From contig JAFJTR010000123.1 of NCBI GenBank assembly GCA_022559985.1, positions 1 through 64,000 on the forward strand: DNA of 64,000 nt, read 5' to 3'. This DNA is from Parastagonospora avenae f. sp. tritici 18332-5. Lineage: Eukaryota > Ascomycota > Dothideomycetes > Pleosporales > Phaeosphaeriaceae. The position numbers and the translations under genes were made by a program. The notes beneath the pieces are model-generated. The model did not search any database, was not told the origin of the DNA, and saw nothing but the letters and a program-made list of their open reading frames with translations. Position 1 is the first letter of the stretch; each line of letters begins with the position of its first letter. Shown here piece after piece: positions 30,683 to 42,553 of this stretch.

Positions 30683-33592
30683 ATGTCGTCGCACCCGCCC
30701 TCTGCCCTGGCAAAGCACCACTCCGAATCCGAAGTCCCTCGAATCTACACCTCCCGCCCCAAGCTCGACGTCCCTGCCATTGGAGACGACGAGAGACCAC
30801 CGCCCGTCAAGTATATGTGCGACTGCTCCGCGGGGCACCATTGACGTAGTTGTTTGCTAATCTTAGCCAGGTCAACGCCCGCATACCAGAGCCCGTTACG
30901 ACACCACAAGCGCGCAGCTTCCTCGACGAGACGCGTAAAGGTGCGCATGCCCTCCCAGACCACCCATCACATGACTTTTGGCCCATAATAGCCTTTCCTG
31001 GAAGCCCCCAGTGCCGGTCGCGCGACACCAAGCGACTGCGCCAAGACCTATAGGGAGCTTCCGGTCAGGTTCTGGGGAGAGTTTTCGAAAAAGAAGAAAA
31101 TTCGTTGCGCAATTGCACACGACACTGCATCGAATGCCCGTCTGACGTGGTGCAGGAAACCTTCAATGCGCGCTCAGAGTACAGCAACAGCGAAGATGAC
31201 GGCACTGCCCAACATCGCATCAACCAATATTTGGTGAAACAAGAAATTGGCCGCGGGTCTTTTGGGGCCGTTCACCTTGCCGTGGACCAGTATGGGCAAG
31301 AATATGTGAGAAGACCAGCCTACTACACATTCAGGAGAGGTGCAATGGGTAGTTGAACTGCCCTAGAGTCGATGCGCGTTACCTGCAAGGACCGGCACAC
31401 AGGCTCATGCTAACGCATTTGAACACAGGCCGTCAAAGAATTCTCAAAGTCCCGCCTGCGCAAACGGGCACAGTCAAACCTCCTCCGCCGACCGAGTGCC
31501 CGACGGAGAGCGCTTCCTGCAGGCATAGGCTTCAACTCTCCCCTGCATCGGCACTCGACGATCGAAGAGAACAATGCCTTTGAGCTGATCAAAGAAGAAA
31601 TCGCCATCATGAAGAAGCTCAACCACCCCAACCTCGTGTCTTTGATGGAGGTACTGGACGATCCAGAGGAAGATTCGTTGTATATGGTCATGGAAATGTG
31701 CAAGAAAGGCGTCGTAATGCAGGTAGGTCTCGAAGAGCGCGCTGATCCATACACTGAAGAGCAGTCGCGGTGCTGGTTTCGAGACATGGTATTAGGCCTC
31801 GAGTACCGTATGTTGTTGACAACATCGCCTGCAATACCACCACTGATCAGGTACAGTTCACGCACAAGGCATCATCCACCGCGATATCAAGCCCGACAAC
31901 TGCCTCGTAACACAAGAAGACGTGCTCAAGATCGTCGACTTTGGTGTATCAGAAATGTTCGACAAGGAAGGAGAAATGAAAACTGCAAAGTCTGCTGGGT
32001 CACCTGCGTTCATGCCGCCTGAGCTCTGCGTCGCGAAACACGGCGAGGTATCGGGACGAGCTGCAGATATATGGTCCATGGGCTGCACGCTATTCTGTCT
32101 CTTATTCGGTAGGATACCATTCGAGAAGCACGGCATGCTCGAGCTCTACCAAGCCATCAGAAACGATGAACCTCAGTACGACGACTCATGTAATCCTGAA
32201 CTCCTGGAACTACTGAAGAGATTGCTTGAGAAGGACCCCAAGAAACGGATAACACTGGAGCAAATACGGGTCAGCATGATAATACATCCTTTGCCTCGGG
32301 AAGCAAAAACTGACAAGCCTAGGAACATCCATGGGTTACTCAACATGGGATGGACCCTTTACTTCCCAAGTCGGAAAATGTCGCTGTCATCATCGAGCCA
32401 CCTACCGACGAAGAGGTCAATGCCGCCATCACCGGCAACATGGGTCATTTGGTGACAGTCGTAAGTGTGCGCCGCTTTCTTTACACTTTCATCACCATGA
32501 CTTTCAAGGTCTTGAAGATGGAGTTTCTTTTGGTACTTATAAAAACACTGTACTGATGCTTCATAGGTACGTGCGGTGAAGAGATTCAAGCAGCTGCTCT
32601 TCAGGAGACGTCCGGAACGGTTAGAGGGCATTCTCGGTAGTGCTTCACGCATCGTGCAACCACCGCTATCCATGCGGCCTTCAATACTACGGAAATCTAA
32701 ATCTCAGGACACAGACAATCGGCGACCGGTCGAGAGCGCACTTGCAACAGAAGGCGTTCACCATGAGATCAGGATCGATGACCAGAATCGCAAGACCCCT
32801 GCCAGGATGGACAGTATGGCCTATGTGAAGCCAGGATTTCGCGGAGAAGCACCTAGAAAGCGGCAAATATCAAGAGGATTAAGCGCAAGTAGTCCTAATT
32901 CTCCCGGCCTTCCCGACACAAAGGTCATCCACGATAATATGTCATTTCGCCCTCCACCATCCCAAAGCACCACTCTACCTGGTGTCATAACCAACTCCGG
33001 CCCATCGACACCCACATTAGGCAAGGGTCACGCCCATGATCCTCTTGAAGACACACTCTTCCTCAACATCGGAACAGGCGAAGACTCCGTGCCACAGCCC
33101 GAAGAAGGATGCATCGTGTCAGAATCGCCCTCAAATGTAGATATGAACGTCTACGAAGCCGCCTACGAAGAAGAAGTCCAGCGCATCATTGCCCAGCGAA
33201 AAGACCAATACCGCCGCCCCACACTCTATCTCACCCGCCGCGTCGAGAACGTCAAGTCAATACGCGACAGCGACTGCATCTTCGACGAGGGTCAGGATCT
33301 CCGCCGAGACATCAAAGGCAGCTTCAAGAGCTTCGTCACCAAGACTAAAGAAGACATCGAGGCTCGTGGCGAGCTGCAGAAGATCCAGGATGGCAAGGAG
33401 GGCAAGCTCAGTAGAACTATGCGCAATGTCCGCGAGGCTAAGAGGCTGGTGGAGGAAGCGAGAGAGCGCGCAAAGATTGAGGAGAAGCAGCGCGAGCGCC
33501 AACGGAGTCGGAGTGCGACGCCCGCGAGGAAAGATAGTTCGGGCGGCTCGGGCTTGAGCAGGAGTGGCACGCCGGTTGCCGTGGAGAAGTGA
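30683..33592 (+). CDS. Calcium/calmodulin-dependent kinase kinase-type protein kinase
   Basis: Upstream kinase of the CaMKK/Ssp1/Sak1 group, which phosphorylates AMPK/SNF1 or CaMK activation loops. The model has seven exons: 30683-30810, 30871-30940, 31156-31305, 31429-31807, 31857-32269, 32323-32460 and 32567-33592, 767 residues with all phases consistent. Motifs are EIGRGSFGAVHLAVDQYG, AVKEFSKSRLRKRAQSNLLR, HRDIKPDNCLV, IVDFGVSE, AGSPAFMPPE and HPWVTQHG. An Arg-Pro-rich insert follows the VKEFS strand, a hallmark of the CaMKK group. The C-terminal 400 residues are mostly disordered and end in a basic, Glu/Arg-rich coiled region. The fungal second-exon junction RRVK-ETFNARSEY supports the intron of 30941-31155. 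Confidence 0.92.
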
Positions 33593-33971
33593 TCTCTAGC
33601 GTTACTTTGGGTGCTGTTCGGGCGTATTGGGAATAAAGCAGCACATACAACAGCTTCTGGTCGGGTCTGTCCAGTGGCGAAGAGTTTTTCCTAGGTACAA
33701 ATCACCTCGAGCACAAGTGGATAGGTTGCTTGTCAGGTAATGGCAGGGTCAAATATTCCTATGCACATCATTTCACCTAGCCATATCATAACTCGATGGT
33801 GTGGTGTATAAATCATAGTCTTGATTCTTTGTGCACGCTACGCTATGCAAGCAAACAAGCCCCAAAGCCAAAACGCCGCTCGTGGGTATGTAAGTAAATC
33901 CCACCTCTCCCAAACGCCTTAATTCTTAAGATCTATCCCAAATATAAATGATAACCCTCCAAAATCAATAT
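33593..33971. other. Short convergent 3' intergenic region
   Basis: It holds the 3' UTRs of the kinase and the NIPA-like gene. Nothing else is seen. Confidence 0.45.
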
Positions 33972-35927
33972 CTACTCCCCACTCCCCCTCTCCTCATCCC
34001 TCAACCCCTCTCGACTACTCTTCCCCTGCACATAACTCGCCCCCCTCGTCCACAAATCCCCCAGTGTCCCGCTCAAACTCCTACCGCGTCGAATCGGAAC
34101 TGGCACATCTTCATCATCAGGCCCCGTGCGCCGCCTGTCCAGCGGCTCGCCCAGTTCATCACTTGCCAGCACGGATTCGCGCCGCACGCTGCCCGAGCGC
34201 TTGAGATCCTGCACCATGGCACTGAGCGTGGTGCTCAGGGGGCTGGCCAGCAGGGGGCCACCCGCCATCGAGTTCTTCGCGAGGCGCTCACTGGTACGCA
34301 GACGGCGGAGTTGCGACGTCGTAGTTGGCGTGATAGGGACTTCAGTCGAGCTCTTGCCGCGCGTGGGTGTGCGAGGGGCAACAAGCTCCGGGTCTGAGAT
34401 GGAGGCTGGGTGCGGAGCGGCTTCGGAGGGGAGGATGGGGGTGGAGGTGTGGCGGTCGAAGGGCGGGGCGCGGGAGAGGTCGAGGGTCGGTTGGGCCCAG
34501 GGGTTGATTGGGGTGTCGGGGATGGGGTAGAGGGCGGTGAGGGCGTCTGAGGAGGAGGATTTGGTGGTGATTTGAGGGGTGGAGGGGCGGGAGTCGTATC
34601 TAGATACGGGGCGGGAAGGGTCGATGACGGTGGAGGAGCGGCGGGTGGTTTCGCCGGGTGTGTTGATGTCGTCGTGGTAGGGTTCTGCGACGAGATTGAT
34701 GGCGTCTTCGGGCTCGGGCTCACGGTCTGAGTCGTCGTCGTTTCGGCGGGGACGGCCTGTGGTGATGAACCATACTCCGAGGAAAGTCATGGCGCAGCCG
34801 CCGACGAATTTGCCTGCGTCGTCGCCGGACGTACGTTCGAAGTCGCGGTACAAGACGGCAGATCCGAGAATGACTGAGAGTGTGAAGAGGACGAATTGGA
34901 CTGGGATGACTTGTGTAGCGTCGAAATGCTGTAGGGCTCTATTGACATACTTGATCTGCATAACGGCAGTACCGATCAAGATGGCTAGAAGCAGGTAGAA
35001 GACTGGAAATGTGATGACGCGCCAAAGGGTGTATGACAGTAAGGACGCAACGCCTTTTGTCGAAAGAGCTGTGTATCCACCTATAGTCATGTTAGCATTC
35101 TGAGCAGTAAAAACCTGTCAAATATAATTCCACGTACCAAATAGCCCAACAAGCCCCAAATCAATCAAGATATTCTTGTCCCCATAGCGGTTGCTCGCCA
35201 CCATAAGCACGGCCATCAACCCAACCGTAACACCAAGATAAGTCTCAAACTCCCAAGTACTGATGAGTTTCCAAATCTCTCCTGGGCCCAATTTCGGATT
35301 GTTATCGCTCGCGCTGAGAACAACGGTAACCGCGCCTCCAACCGCAATAACCACGCCCAGCGCATCTCTTATCCGGAACGGCTCCTTGAGCATAAACGGC
35401 GCAATGATGCAATTGGAAATAAGCGCAACAACACCCAGCGGCGACACAATCGACGCCGGCGCGAATCCATACGCAAGAAAGTTGCCCGCCTCGCCAACCG
35501 TCATGAGGATTATGCCCGCCCACCAATACGGACTCTTGAGATACGATTTCTGCTTATACGCCTCTTCCTTGCCGCCCTCGGAACTGCTGCTGCTATCCTC
35601 ACTGCGTAACTCCGGGCGCTGCGCAATGAGCGGATCTCGTTCCGACGCCGCCGAGCTGGCCTTATGCGCATCGTCCTCAGGTATCCTCGACCCGTTGACG
35701 CTGCGTTTCTTGCGCTGCCGCTCCTTCTCTTGCCACTCTCTGTCGAGCCGTATGTGCGCGTACCGCTGCATGTTCAGCGCAAAGGAAATCAGCACGTTGC
35801 CGACAATCGCGGTGATGATGCCGATCAGACTGCTCCAGTTCTCGTCGTAACCGCCTTTTTTCTTGGATATCCATGTTGTCCATATGTCTGCATGGGCGGG
35901 TGCGCGCGCGCCAGAGGGAATATACAT
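33972..35927 (-). CDS. NIPA-like magnesium transporter family protein
   Basis: Drug/metabolite-transporter-like membrane protein of the NIPA (DUF803) family, predicted Mg2+ transport. Exons are 35927-35138 and 35080-33972, 632 residues; the 57-bp intron joins LVGLFG to GYTALSTKG. The start is the ATG MYIPSG; the frame extends further upstream only with a GTG. Helices include GIITAIVGNVLISFALNMQ, the conserved YWWAGIILMTVGEAGNFLAYGF, ASIVSPLGVVALISN, and helices after the intron such as VFYLLLAILIGTAVMQ. The N-terminal loop is Ser-rich and the C-terminal 250 residues are cytosolic, Ser/Pro/Thr-rich and disordered. Confidence 0.92.
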
Positions 35928-36499
35928 CGTGGTCGGCGCCCTGGCGGGAGAGGTTTGGCCCACTCGGGAATGCGGGATGAGGCGTGCTCGAGGGGGTTAT
36001 TACGAACGGCGAGATGAGATAGAACTGTTGAATAAACTACGCGGACATGCTGAACTGCAAGGGAAAAGACATTATGTACAAGACGGAAAAGACGAGGGCT
36101 GTGTGACACCACAAAGTAACAGGGTGCCGTTATGCCGCAGATCTGGCAGGGTTCGCTGATGTTTTCACATGACGACGAGGCGATCCGAGCTCGAGGTTCC
36201 ACGCTAGCCGTCACCATGCAGACTAGGCCGCGCTACAAGGCTGGGTATCGTGGCGTACGCATGCGGACGAAGTGTCACTGGAAATGACTGAACATGTGGG
36301 AAGTGCCTAGAAATTGAACTGTTGTACACTATTTGTTGGACCCATATGCTACGTTTTCCATGCTCCATAAAGAAGCAAAAAACATGCATCGCGCAGGATA
36401 TACCCATATGCCTCATGTGCACCCAATAAACTCCATCTCCGCCACCTACTGACGGAACCTTTCAACTTTTTAGCCTATGGCTTGTGCAGGGTGAAGGAC
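35928..36499. other. Intergenic region
   Basis: It holds the NIPA-like gene promoter and the CBP80 3' UTR. No gene is supported. Confidence 0.45.
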
Positions 36500-39400
36500 C
36501 TAGATCTCAGTCATCTCCGCCTCGCCGTTAGTGCCAATACCATCTGTCTCGATGGTCTCGGGCACGTCGGGCTCAGCAGCAAGTAGCTTGATCTTAGCCT
36601 CAACCGCATCTTCACCGACAATTGCTTCTTCGACGGCCGCCTTACGGATGAAGACAGAATGCCAGCGCTTGCCCCAGGCACGGATGAGCTTGACCTCGTC
36701 CTCGGTGAGTGCGCCGCTGGATTGCTTCTCAATCAAAACATCGGCTGAGCCCTCCTCAACGCCGCGGGTGGAGTCCTCGATGTACTTGAATAGCTCACGA
36801 GCATTGTCGCGATCCTTAGCGAGGGTGGCCTCAACCATGGGAATCTGTTCATCGGGCAGGCCTTTCTGAAGACGTGCCGAAGCGATCTGGCGGTTGCGGT
36901 TCGTAACCTTGGCCACAGTGTTTGATACCATCTCAAAGACCCAGCTCTCCGTAAGAGCTTCACCAGCACCCATGTGGCTGCCAAATACCCATTGGACCAC
37001 GGTCATCGGCGCAAGTATCGTATAATTGAGCAGAATGTCGATGATCCGGACGGCAACACCTGGCTGATCTTTCCAGTACTCGACGACGCTGGCGACGATC
37101 TGGCGGCGCGCAACCTCGTTTTGCGAGATCTCTAACAGGCGGTCCTTACCTCGCTCGATGCAAGAGAGCACGTGAGATAGCGACTTGGCACCAAGACGAC
37201 AGATGGCGGTGACGAAAGCATCGGTCGAGGGAACCAGGACTTCAGCAATGCCCTGCTCCAATGCCTTCTCGTGGATCTTGTCGATGGTGGCTTGCATGTC
37301 CTCGGTGGAGGCCTTTTTCCTGAGCTGAGCAAGCAGAGTCTGGCCCTCAGCAGCATACGGTGTCTGCTGGTTGTCGTACTTGAAATCAGGGCTGTTGTCG
37401 GCATCAAGTCGCTCAGGGATCAAAGCGTGCATCTGATCTGGCAATGTAGATCGGATGCGTTTTGCAAAGGACAGACGCATCTCCTTGTCAAGTGCTGCAA
37501 GGATGAAAGCTTTCTGTGGGTGCAAGTTCGAAAGCTCAAGGTTATCAAGCCTGTTATCTGATTAGCCTGGTTCTGAATATAACAAGAGCTGTGCATACCA
37601 CTCTGTCCACCTCCATCGGAACTCGAAATTGCTCAAGTGGTGGGAAAACCAGTCGAGGAATCGGTAGCCGAGTTCAAGATCTAGCATGGGCAGGCTCTTG
37701 TAGACCGTGCGGATAGCTCGGCCTAGTGAAGGCGCAATGGCAGCAGGCGCTACCTTGCAGCACTGCGTGATGAGTGAATGATAGTACACGAGTTTGTGTT
37801 CAGCACTGGGTAGCTTGAACAGCTGCGAAAAGATAGCGTCGATGACCATGTCCTCCGGCTTGTACTGGATTTTGTCTCCGATAACATCTTTGAACTTGTC
37901 GAAGGGTGTTCCACGTTTAGCGAAGGTAGTTGGGTGGAAGTAACAGTCGAGGTCCACCAGGAATTTGGCGACCATCTCGCGGTTGAAGTCGAGCTGATTG
38001 ACAGTATCGACGATGGCATCACGGATGAGTGATGAAGCAATTTCGGACGTCTTAGGGACTGTGGAACCCTCCTGGTCTGCGAAGAGCGAGAAGTAGGCCT
38101 CAGGGAAGATTGGCTTCAAGCCCGGGTTTACTGGTGACGGGATGGTGAATGCTGGGAATGCGTGAGTCTGAGGCGCGGCTGGCATCGACTCGTCCTCTGT
38201 CTTATCCTTCGTCCGCGACAGGGCATCCGCTTCGAAACGAGGCAGACAGGCAAGTTCGAAACCGTTCTCTGCTTCGGTTGAGAGCTGTGCTTGCAGTAGA
38301 CCGATAACGCTGTGGTAACCCATGGGCTTCGCGTCCTCGTCGCCAACATAGGAATGGATCAGGCCTTCGATGGGAACCATATTGCCTGCTACTATGCCAG
38401 TGTTCTTCAGCAGCTGTTGTGCTTGTTCGTGGAAGCGGCTGCCGCCAGAAACGATCGCATATGGAATGGTGAGGAGGATGATCTTGACAAGCTCAATACC
38501 GACAACCTAGGAGCGTTAGTTTGGGGGTAATTACAAGAAGGTGTCTGTCTTACGTCGTTCTCGTTCGCACTCTGAAGATCAACTACTGTGTCGAACAGCT
38601 GACCCAGTAGCGTGAAGATGCCATCGTCCTCGAACAGCGGCTGGAGACAGGCGAAGAACCTGAGGAACTGCTTGAACTCCTTCCACTCGCCAGCGTTGAG
38701 AGCTTGCTGTGCACGTTCCGCGACACGTTTCATCGCCTCAATCGCGATCTCTGGCTTGACCTCGTTGCCGTAGAGTGCCACTGCTGCAACGAATGGGATC
38801 TTGAACGGCTGCTCGATGAGTAGCTGGATCCAGACGTCGAAGAAATCAGACCTCAGCCTCTCATCGTCGAAGTTCTCTGCAAAGATCTTTGCGATCTCGA
38901 TGGCCTCATCTTGTGGAAGCTTGGTGGAGCTCGCAATGTTGAGCAGTAGCCGGCGAAGCTTGGGAAAGGGCGGCTCCTCGTAGCGGCCGCGCCGGTTGCC
39001 ATCATCCTGGCGGCGACGCTGGGGTCCGCGACCACGATCCCGGCTGTAGTTGTCATCGCCATCTGCTCATGTTAGTGTCGCGACCATCCAGAGCCATACT
39101 GTCGCAAGCTTACCATCGCGCCGGCGCTTATTTTGTCCTCCACCACGGTAGCGGTCTCCGTCGCGTCGGTCGTCGCGCTCCTCCTTCACGTCTACGTCCG
39201 CCATGGCTGAAACGAAGATGGCTTCTCCTTGGTTGCGAGCGGTCTCTGGCGAAGGGTCTCGGTTCTGGCGGTCGAAGTCGTGGGCGCGTCCAGCAACGGC
39301 GTCAAGGTCACGGTAGGGCTTGGGCTTGTAATAGTCGCCCTGTCGGTGCGGATTGGAGCTACGGTAGTGATTGTTGTGTATAAAACGGGGCGCCCTGATG

Positions 39401-39684
39401 GGTCGTGGAGCTGTGTTGGAGAAGTCGAGGGTCCTTCGAGCTTGCTCGGCCAAGCTAGCGCTGTTTGGGTGCTCTGGACGCACGGACTCTTTCTCGTGCT
39501 GCGAGTCACCCATCTCAACCTCCATCGGTTCATCATCAATGAGCGAAATTGCAGCCGCTCCATTCTGTGGCCTGTCGGGCCCGTTAATCAGGACCTGGCG
39601 ATTTGGAGCTACGAATTCGTAGTCCATGTCCAGTCCGAGTAGATCTGCATAGCCATCACTGGCAGCATTGCCTATACCGCTCAT
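36500..39684 (-). CDS. CBC1: Nuclear cap-binding complex large subunit (CBP80/NCBP1) with N-terminal extension
   Basis: Large subunit of the nuclear cap-binding complex that binds capped RNA with Cbc2. Exons are 39684-39114, 39062-38554, 38506-37599 and 37550-36500, giving 1012 residues; introns are 51, 47 and 48 bp. The MIF4G-like first domain begins near FPKLRRLLLNIASSTK; the middle domain includes FNREMVAKFLVDLDCYF; the C-terminal one has FILAALDKEMRLSFAKRIR and VQWVFGS. A shorter start at 39204 (MADVDVKEERDD) gives 852 residues and resembles other fungal CBP80s. The upstream 160 codons stay open and in frame, with protein-like composition and Lys/Arg/Tyr-rich RNA-binding character near their end, so I favour the long form. 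The choice needs a transcript. Confidence 0.88.
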
Positions 39685-41048
39685 GGCGCTGAGCGTTGTT
39701 AGCCTCGACAACAGAGAAGACGACACACGGTTCTCTTATGTTCTCAGTGACAGAGTTCTTGCTTGTCGCACAAATGATGCTTGCTACAGTTCTGACACAG
39801 CAACACAATCGAGGTTTAGATCTTGAGCTTACCTAGGTTGTTTTGTTTCTGGTCCCATCTCCCAGCCGTAGGAACGCCAATCTACCCAATTGCCGTTACT
39901 GAAGGATGGTAGCGCAGACGAAGAGAATGTATAGTGCTATATAGTCGAACAGACGCCTCCGAACGAGCACTAGTGGTCTCGCCTCACATAGGTAAGTCTA
40001 CGGAGCAGGTAAAGGCAGAATCTCACCAGCATGGCTGCGGTAAACAAACGGTGCAAGATCTATTGGAAGTGAGTTTGCGATAAGGCAGTCAATAAGTGGT
40101 GCATGGATAGAGGTCATTCGCTCACCAGGTGCCAATATTCGTACGTCTAACTCCATAGTCAGTGGTACATTCCAGTGTCTTGCCAGACACTGGAGTTCAA
40201 TCACGACGGCGAGATCTAGTCGTGGTCAGCGGCCAGCCACACGCACAAAGCATTAAGATGGAAAAGAATGTATATGTCATAGGATCAAGGTGTCATGATG
40301 TTGAGCTGAAGCAAGATGCCCGCGCCTGCGCACGATGACTCGATTCGTACACTACAGGATGCAACCTCTGGCGCGCAGACGTCTCTCACTCCAGTACTGA
40401 TAAGGTCCGGTTATCCACTCGTCTTGCGCGTGTATTGTGCCAGCCCCCATGCTTTCCCGTCATAAGGTCGTCCACCAGAAGTACCACCACGATCCCACGC
40501 AGATGCAAACCCGTAAGCCTAAGCCGCAACCCAACGGCCTCGCGAACTCATGCACCATCAACAAAAAGATTTGAAATAGAAGAAACACCCGCGTTGCAGA
40601 CCCGCATGGTAGCAAGCCATAGCATCCAGTGCTCGAGAAACGTCCCCAGAGATTTCATGAACCATGATGCTCGCGATTTTGTCCAGATCCTCATCTCTTT
40701 CGTTTGCAACCATTTGTGCTCGCCGATTATCAGAAGAGTGAACGAAAAAGAAAGGTTTTACGATGCCAGCTCCGTCACTGTCGTAGAGACAGAAAAGCCA
40801 CGGTCCGAAAGAGCAGATATGCCAGGTCATTCTTTGATAATGTGAAAGTCGGTATCATTCAGACGCGCTCAATATGGCAGGGAAACGGGCGTACACGTGC
40901 TAGCATACACGTCCAAAACAATCGTTGCCCAACTCAGATTCCATTTGTAACTCTTCGGACGGAAAGCGGTGTGCTAGTGATCGGAGAGTTTCAGGATTCA
41001 CGCCGCTCGGATAAAAGTTTTTTGATTCGCGTACTCGGCAAGGCGGCC
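39685..41048. other. Intergenic region with weak minus-strand coding signal
   Basis: A minus-strand frame at about 40250-39998 looks protein-like (containing ARHWNVPLTMELDVRI) and is preceded by a branch/acceptor-like CTGACCACGACTAG. A second open segment near 39890-39838 (NWVDWRSYGWEMGPETK) lies just upstream of CBP80 and ends at an apparent GTAAGC donor. I could not connect them into one gene. Confidence 0.35.
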
Positions 41049-42553
41049 TTAATCCAGCCTTGCCAGCATTTGATCCTTCGTTAATGGCTTGAAGTTCGGC
41101 GATTCGAAATCGAGACCACGGGAGGCCAGTGCAGGGCGAATGTGTTGTGGAACCAGCTGCTGGTTGAGATGGGACGCAATAGAAAGTTCTGGACGCATTA
41201 GAATCGCATCTGAGAATCGCAATGTGTACACATACCATGGAGGGTGAAGTTGTAGAGCTCCGGCATGTCCCGTGTCGCTCCGTTGGGGTGTCGCGAGTCT
41301 GGAAGACGGGTGCTCGGATCCCTCAACTCATCAAAGAAGGGGTGCACCATGGCGTCGATGGCTGACAAGCGCTGAGTTGGTGTGTACTCCAGGAGTTTCG
41401 AGATCAGATCGATCGCATTAGGGTCAGCCTTCCTGAACACCTGTACATTATCAGCATGAATTATTGTGAGAGAAGAAAATTTACTCTTCGTACCTTACTG
41501 AACGGATGAGGCTTGATCTGGGGGAACTTGTGCTCCATGTAGTTCGGATTCATGGTGCGGATCTGGTCGCGAGTGGGCGTGCCGAGAACCTTGATGATTT
41601 CTACGAGCTGATCAATGCCAGACTCGCCAGGGAACAACGGCTGGCCGAGCATGAGTTCTGCCATGACACAGCCAGTTGACCACACATCTATTCGCACATA
41701 TTAGCGGCCCGTTCTGGCGCTGGGGAATTCACAAACGTACCAATCTTGGTGGTGTAGTTGGTAGCCCCAAAGATCAGCTCAGGCGCCCGGTAGTATCGCG
41801 AGCAAATGTACGACACGTTTGGCTCGTTCTCTACCAGAATTTTCGCGCTTCCGAAATCGCACAGCTTCAAGACGCCAGTCGACGGGTCCAGGAGGAGGTT
41901 CTGGGGCTTGATATCCCTGTGGCAGATGCCCTGTGAATGGATGTAGGCGAGCGAACGGAAGAGCTGGTAGATGTAGAGCTTGACTTCGAGGATGGGCATA
42001 ACAGTCTTCATCTTGTTGAAGTAGCGCGATGCTCGGTAGACGGTTTCAGGGACGAACTCAAGCACGAGGTTGAGATAGACTTCGTCCTTCTGTGGCTGAC
42101 ACGTTTAGCTACTCGAATTGGAGGCGTAGGATGCTTGTTGACACATACCCGCTCGCCATTGTTGTAGAAAAAGGCCTTTAGCTCGACGATGTTTGGATGC
42201 CTGACGATGCGCATGATCTGCAATTCACGGTTCTACTGCGGATCAGCACACGGCAGTGGCATTCGGGTCACATGCGCAAACCAACCTTGAAGCGCTTGTC
42301 TTGCAGCACCCGCTTGATGGCGGCGTCCTCTCCACTAGGCGAGAGCTTGGTCTGGAAGACGACACCGAACGAGCCGTTGCCCACAATCTTGCATTGCGTG
42401 TACGCCAGATCCTTGTATTCTCCCGTCTGGCCGTCCTGGACCTTTTCGCGGATAACTTCTGCGCGATTGTTAGTACGCGACAGATGCCGGGTTGGCTGGC
42501 GACTTACCGCCCATTCTGAGTGATGAGAAGGCCGATGGCCGGTTCTGGCTCAT
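41049..42553 (-). CDS. Glycogen synthase kinase 3 (GSK3/RIM11/SKP1 family)
   Basis: Serine/threonine kinase of the GSK3 family. The model has seven exons: 42553-42508, 42458-42286, 42232-42149, 42089-41741, 41687-41494, 41440-41236 and 41188-41049, 396 residues, with introns of 47-59 bp and consistent phases. Motifs are VGNGSFGVVFQTK, DAAIKRVLQDKRFK, CHRDIKPQNLLLD, KLCDFGSAK and the activation-loop tyrosine context VSYICSRYYRAPE. MPELYNFTLH and ELSIASHLNQQLVP close the kinase-family C-terminal extension. It is full length for fungal GSK3 and all catalytic residues are intact. Confidence 0.96.
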
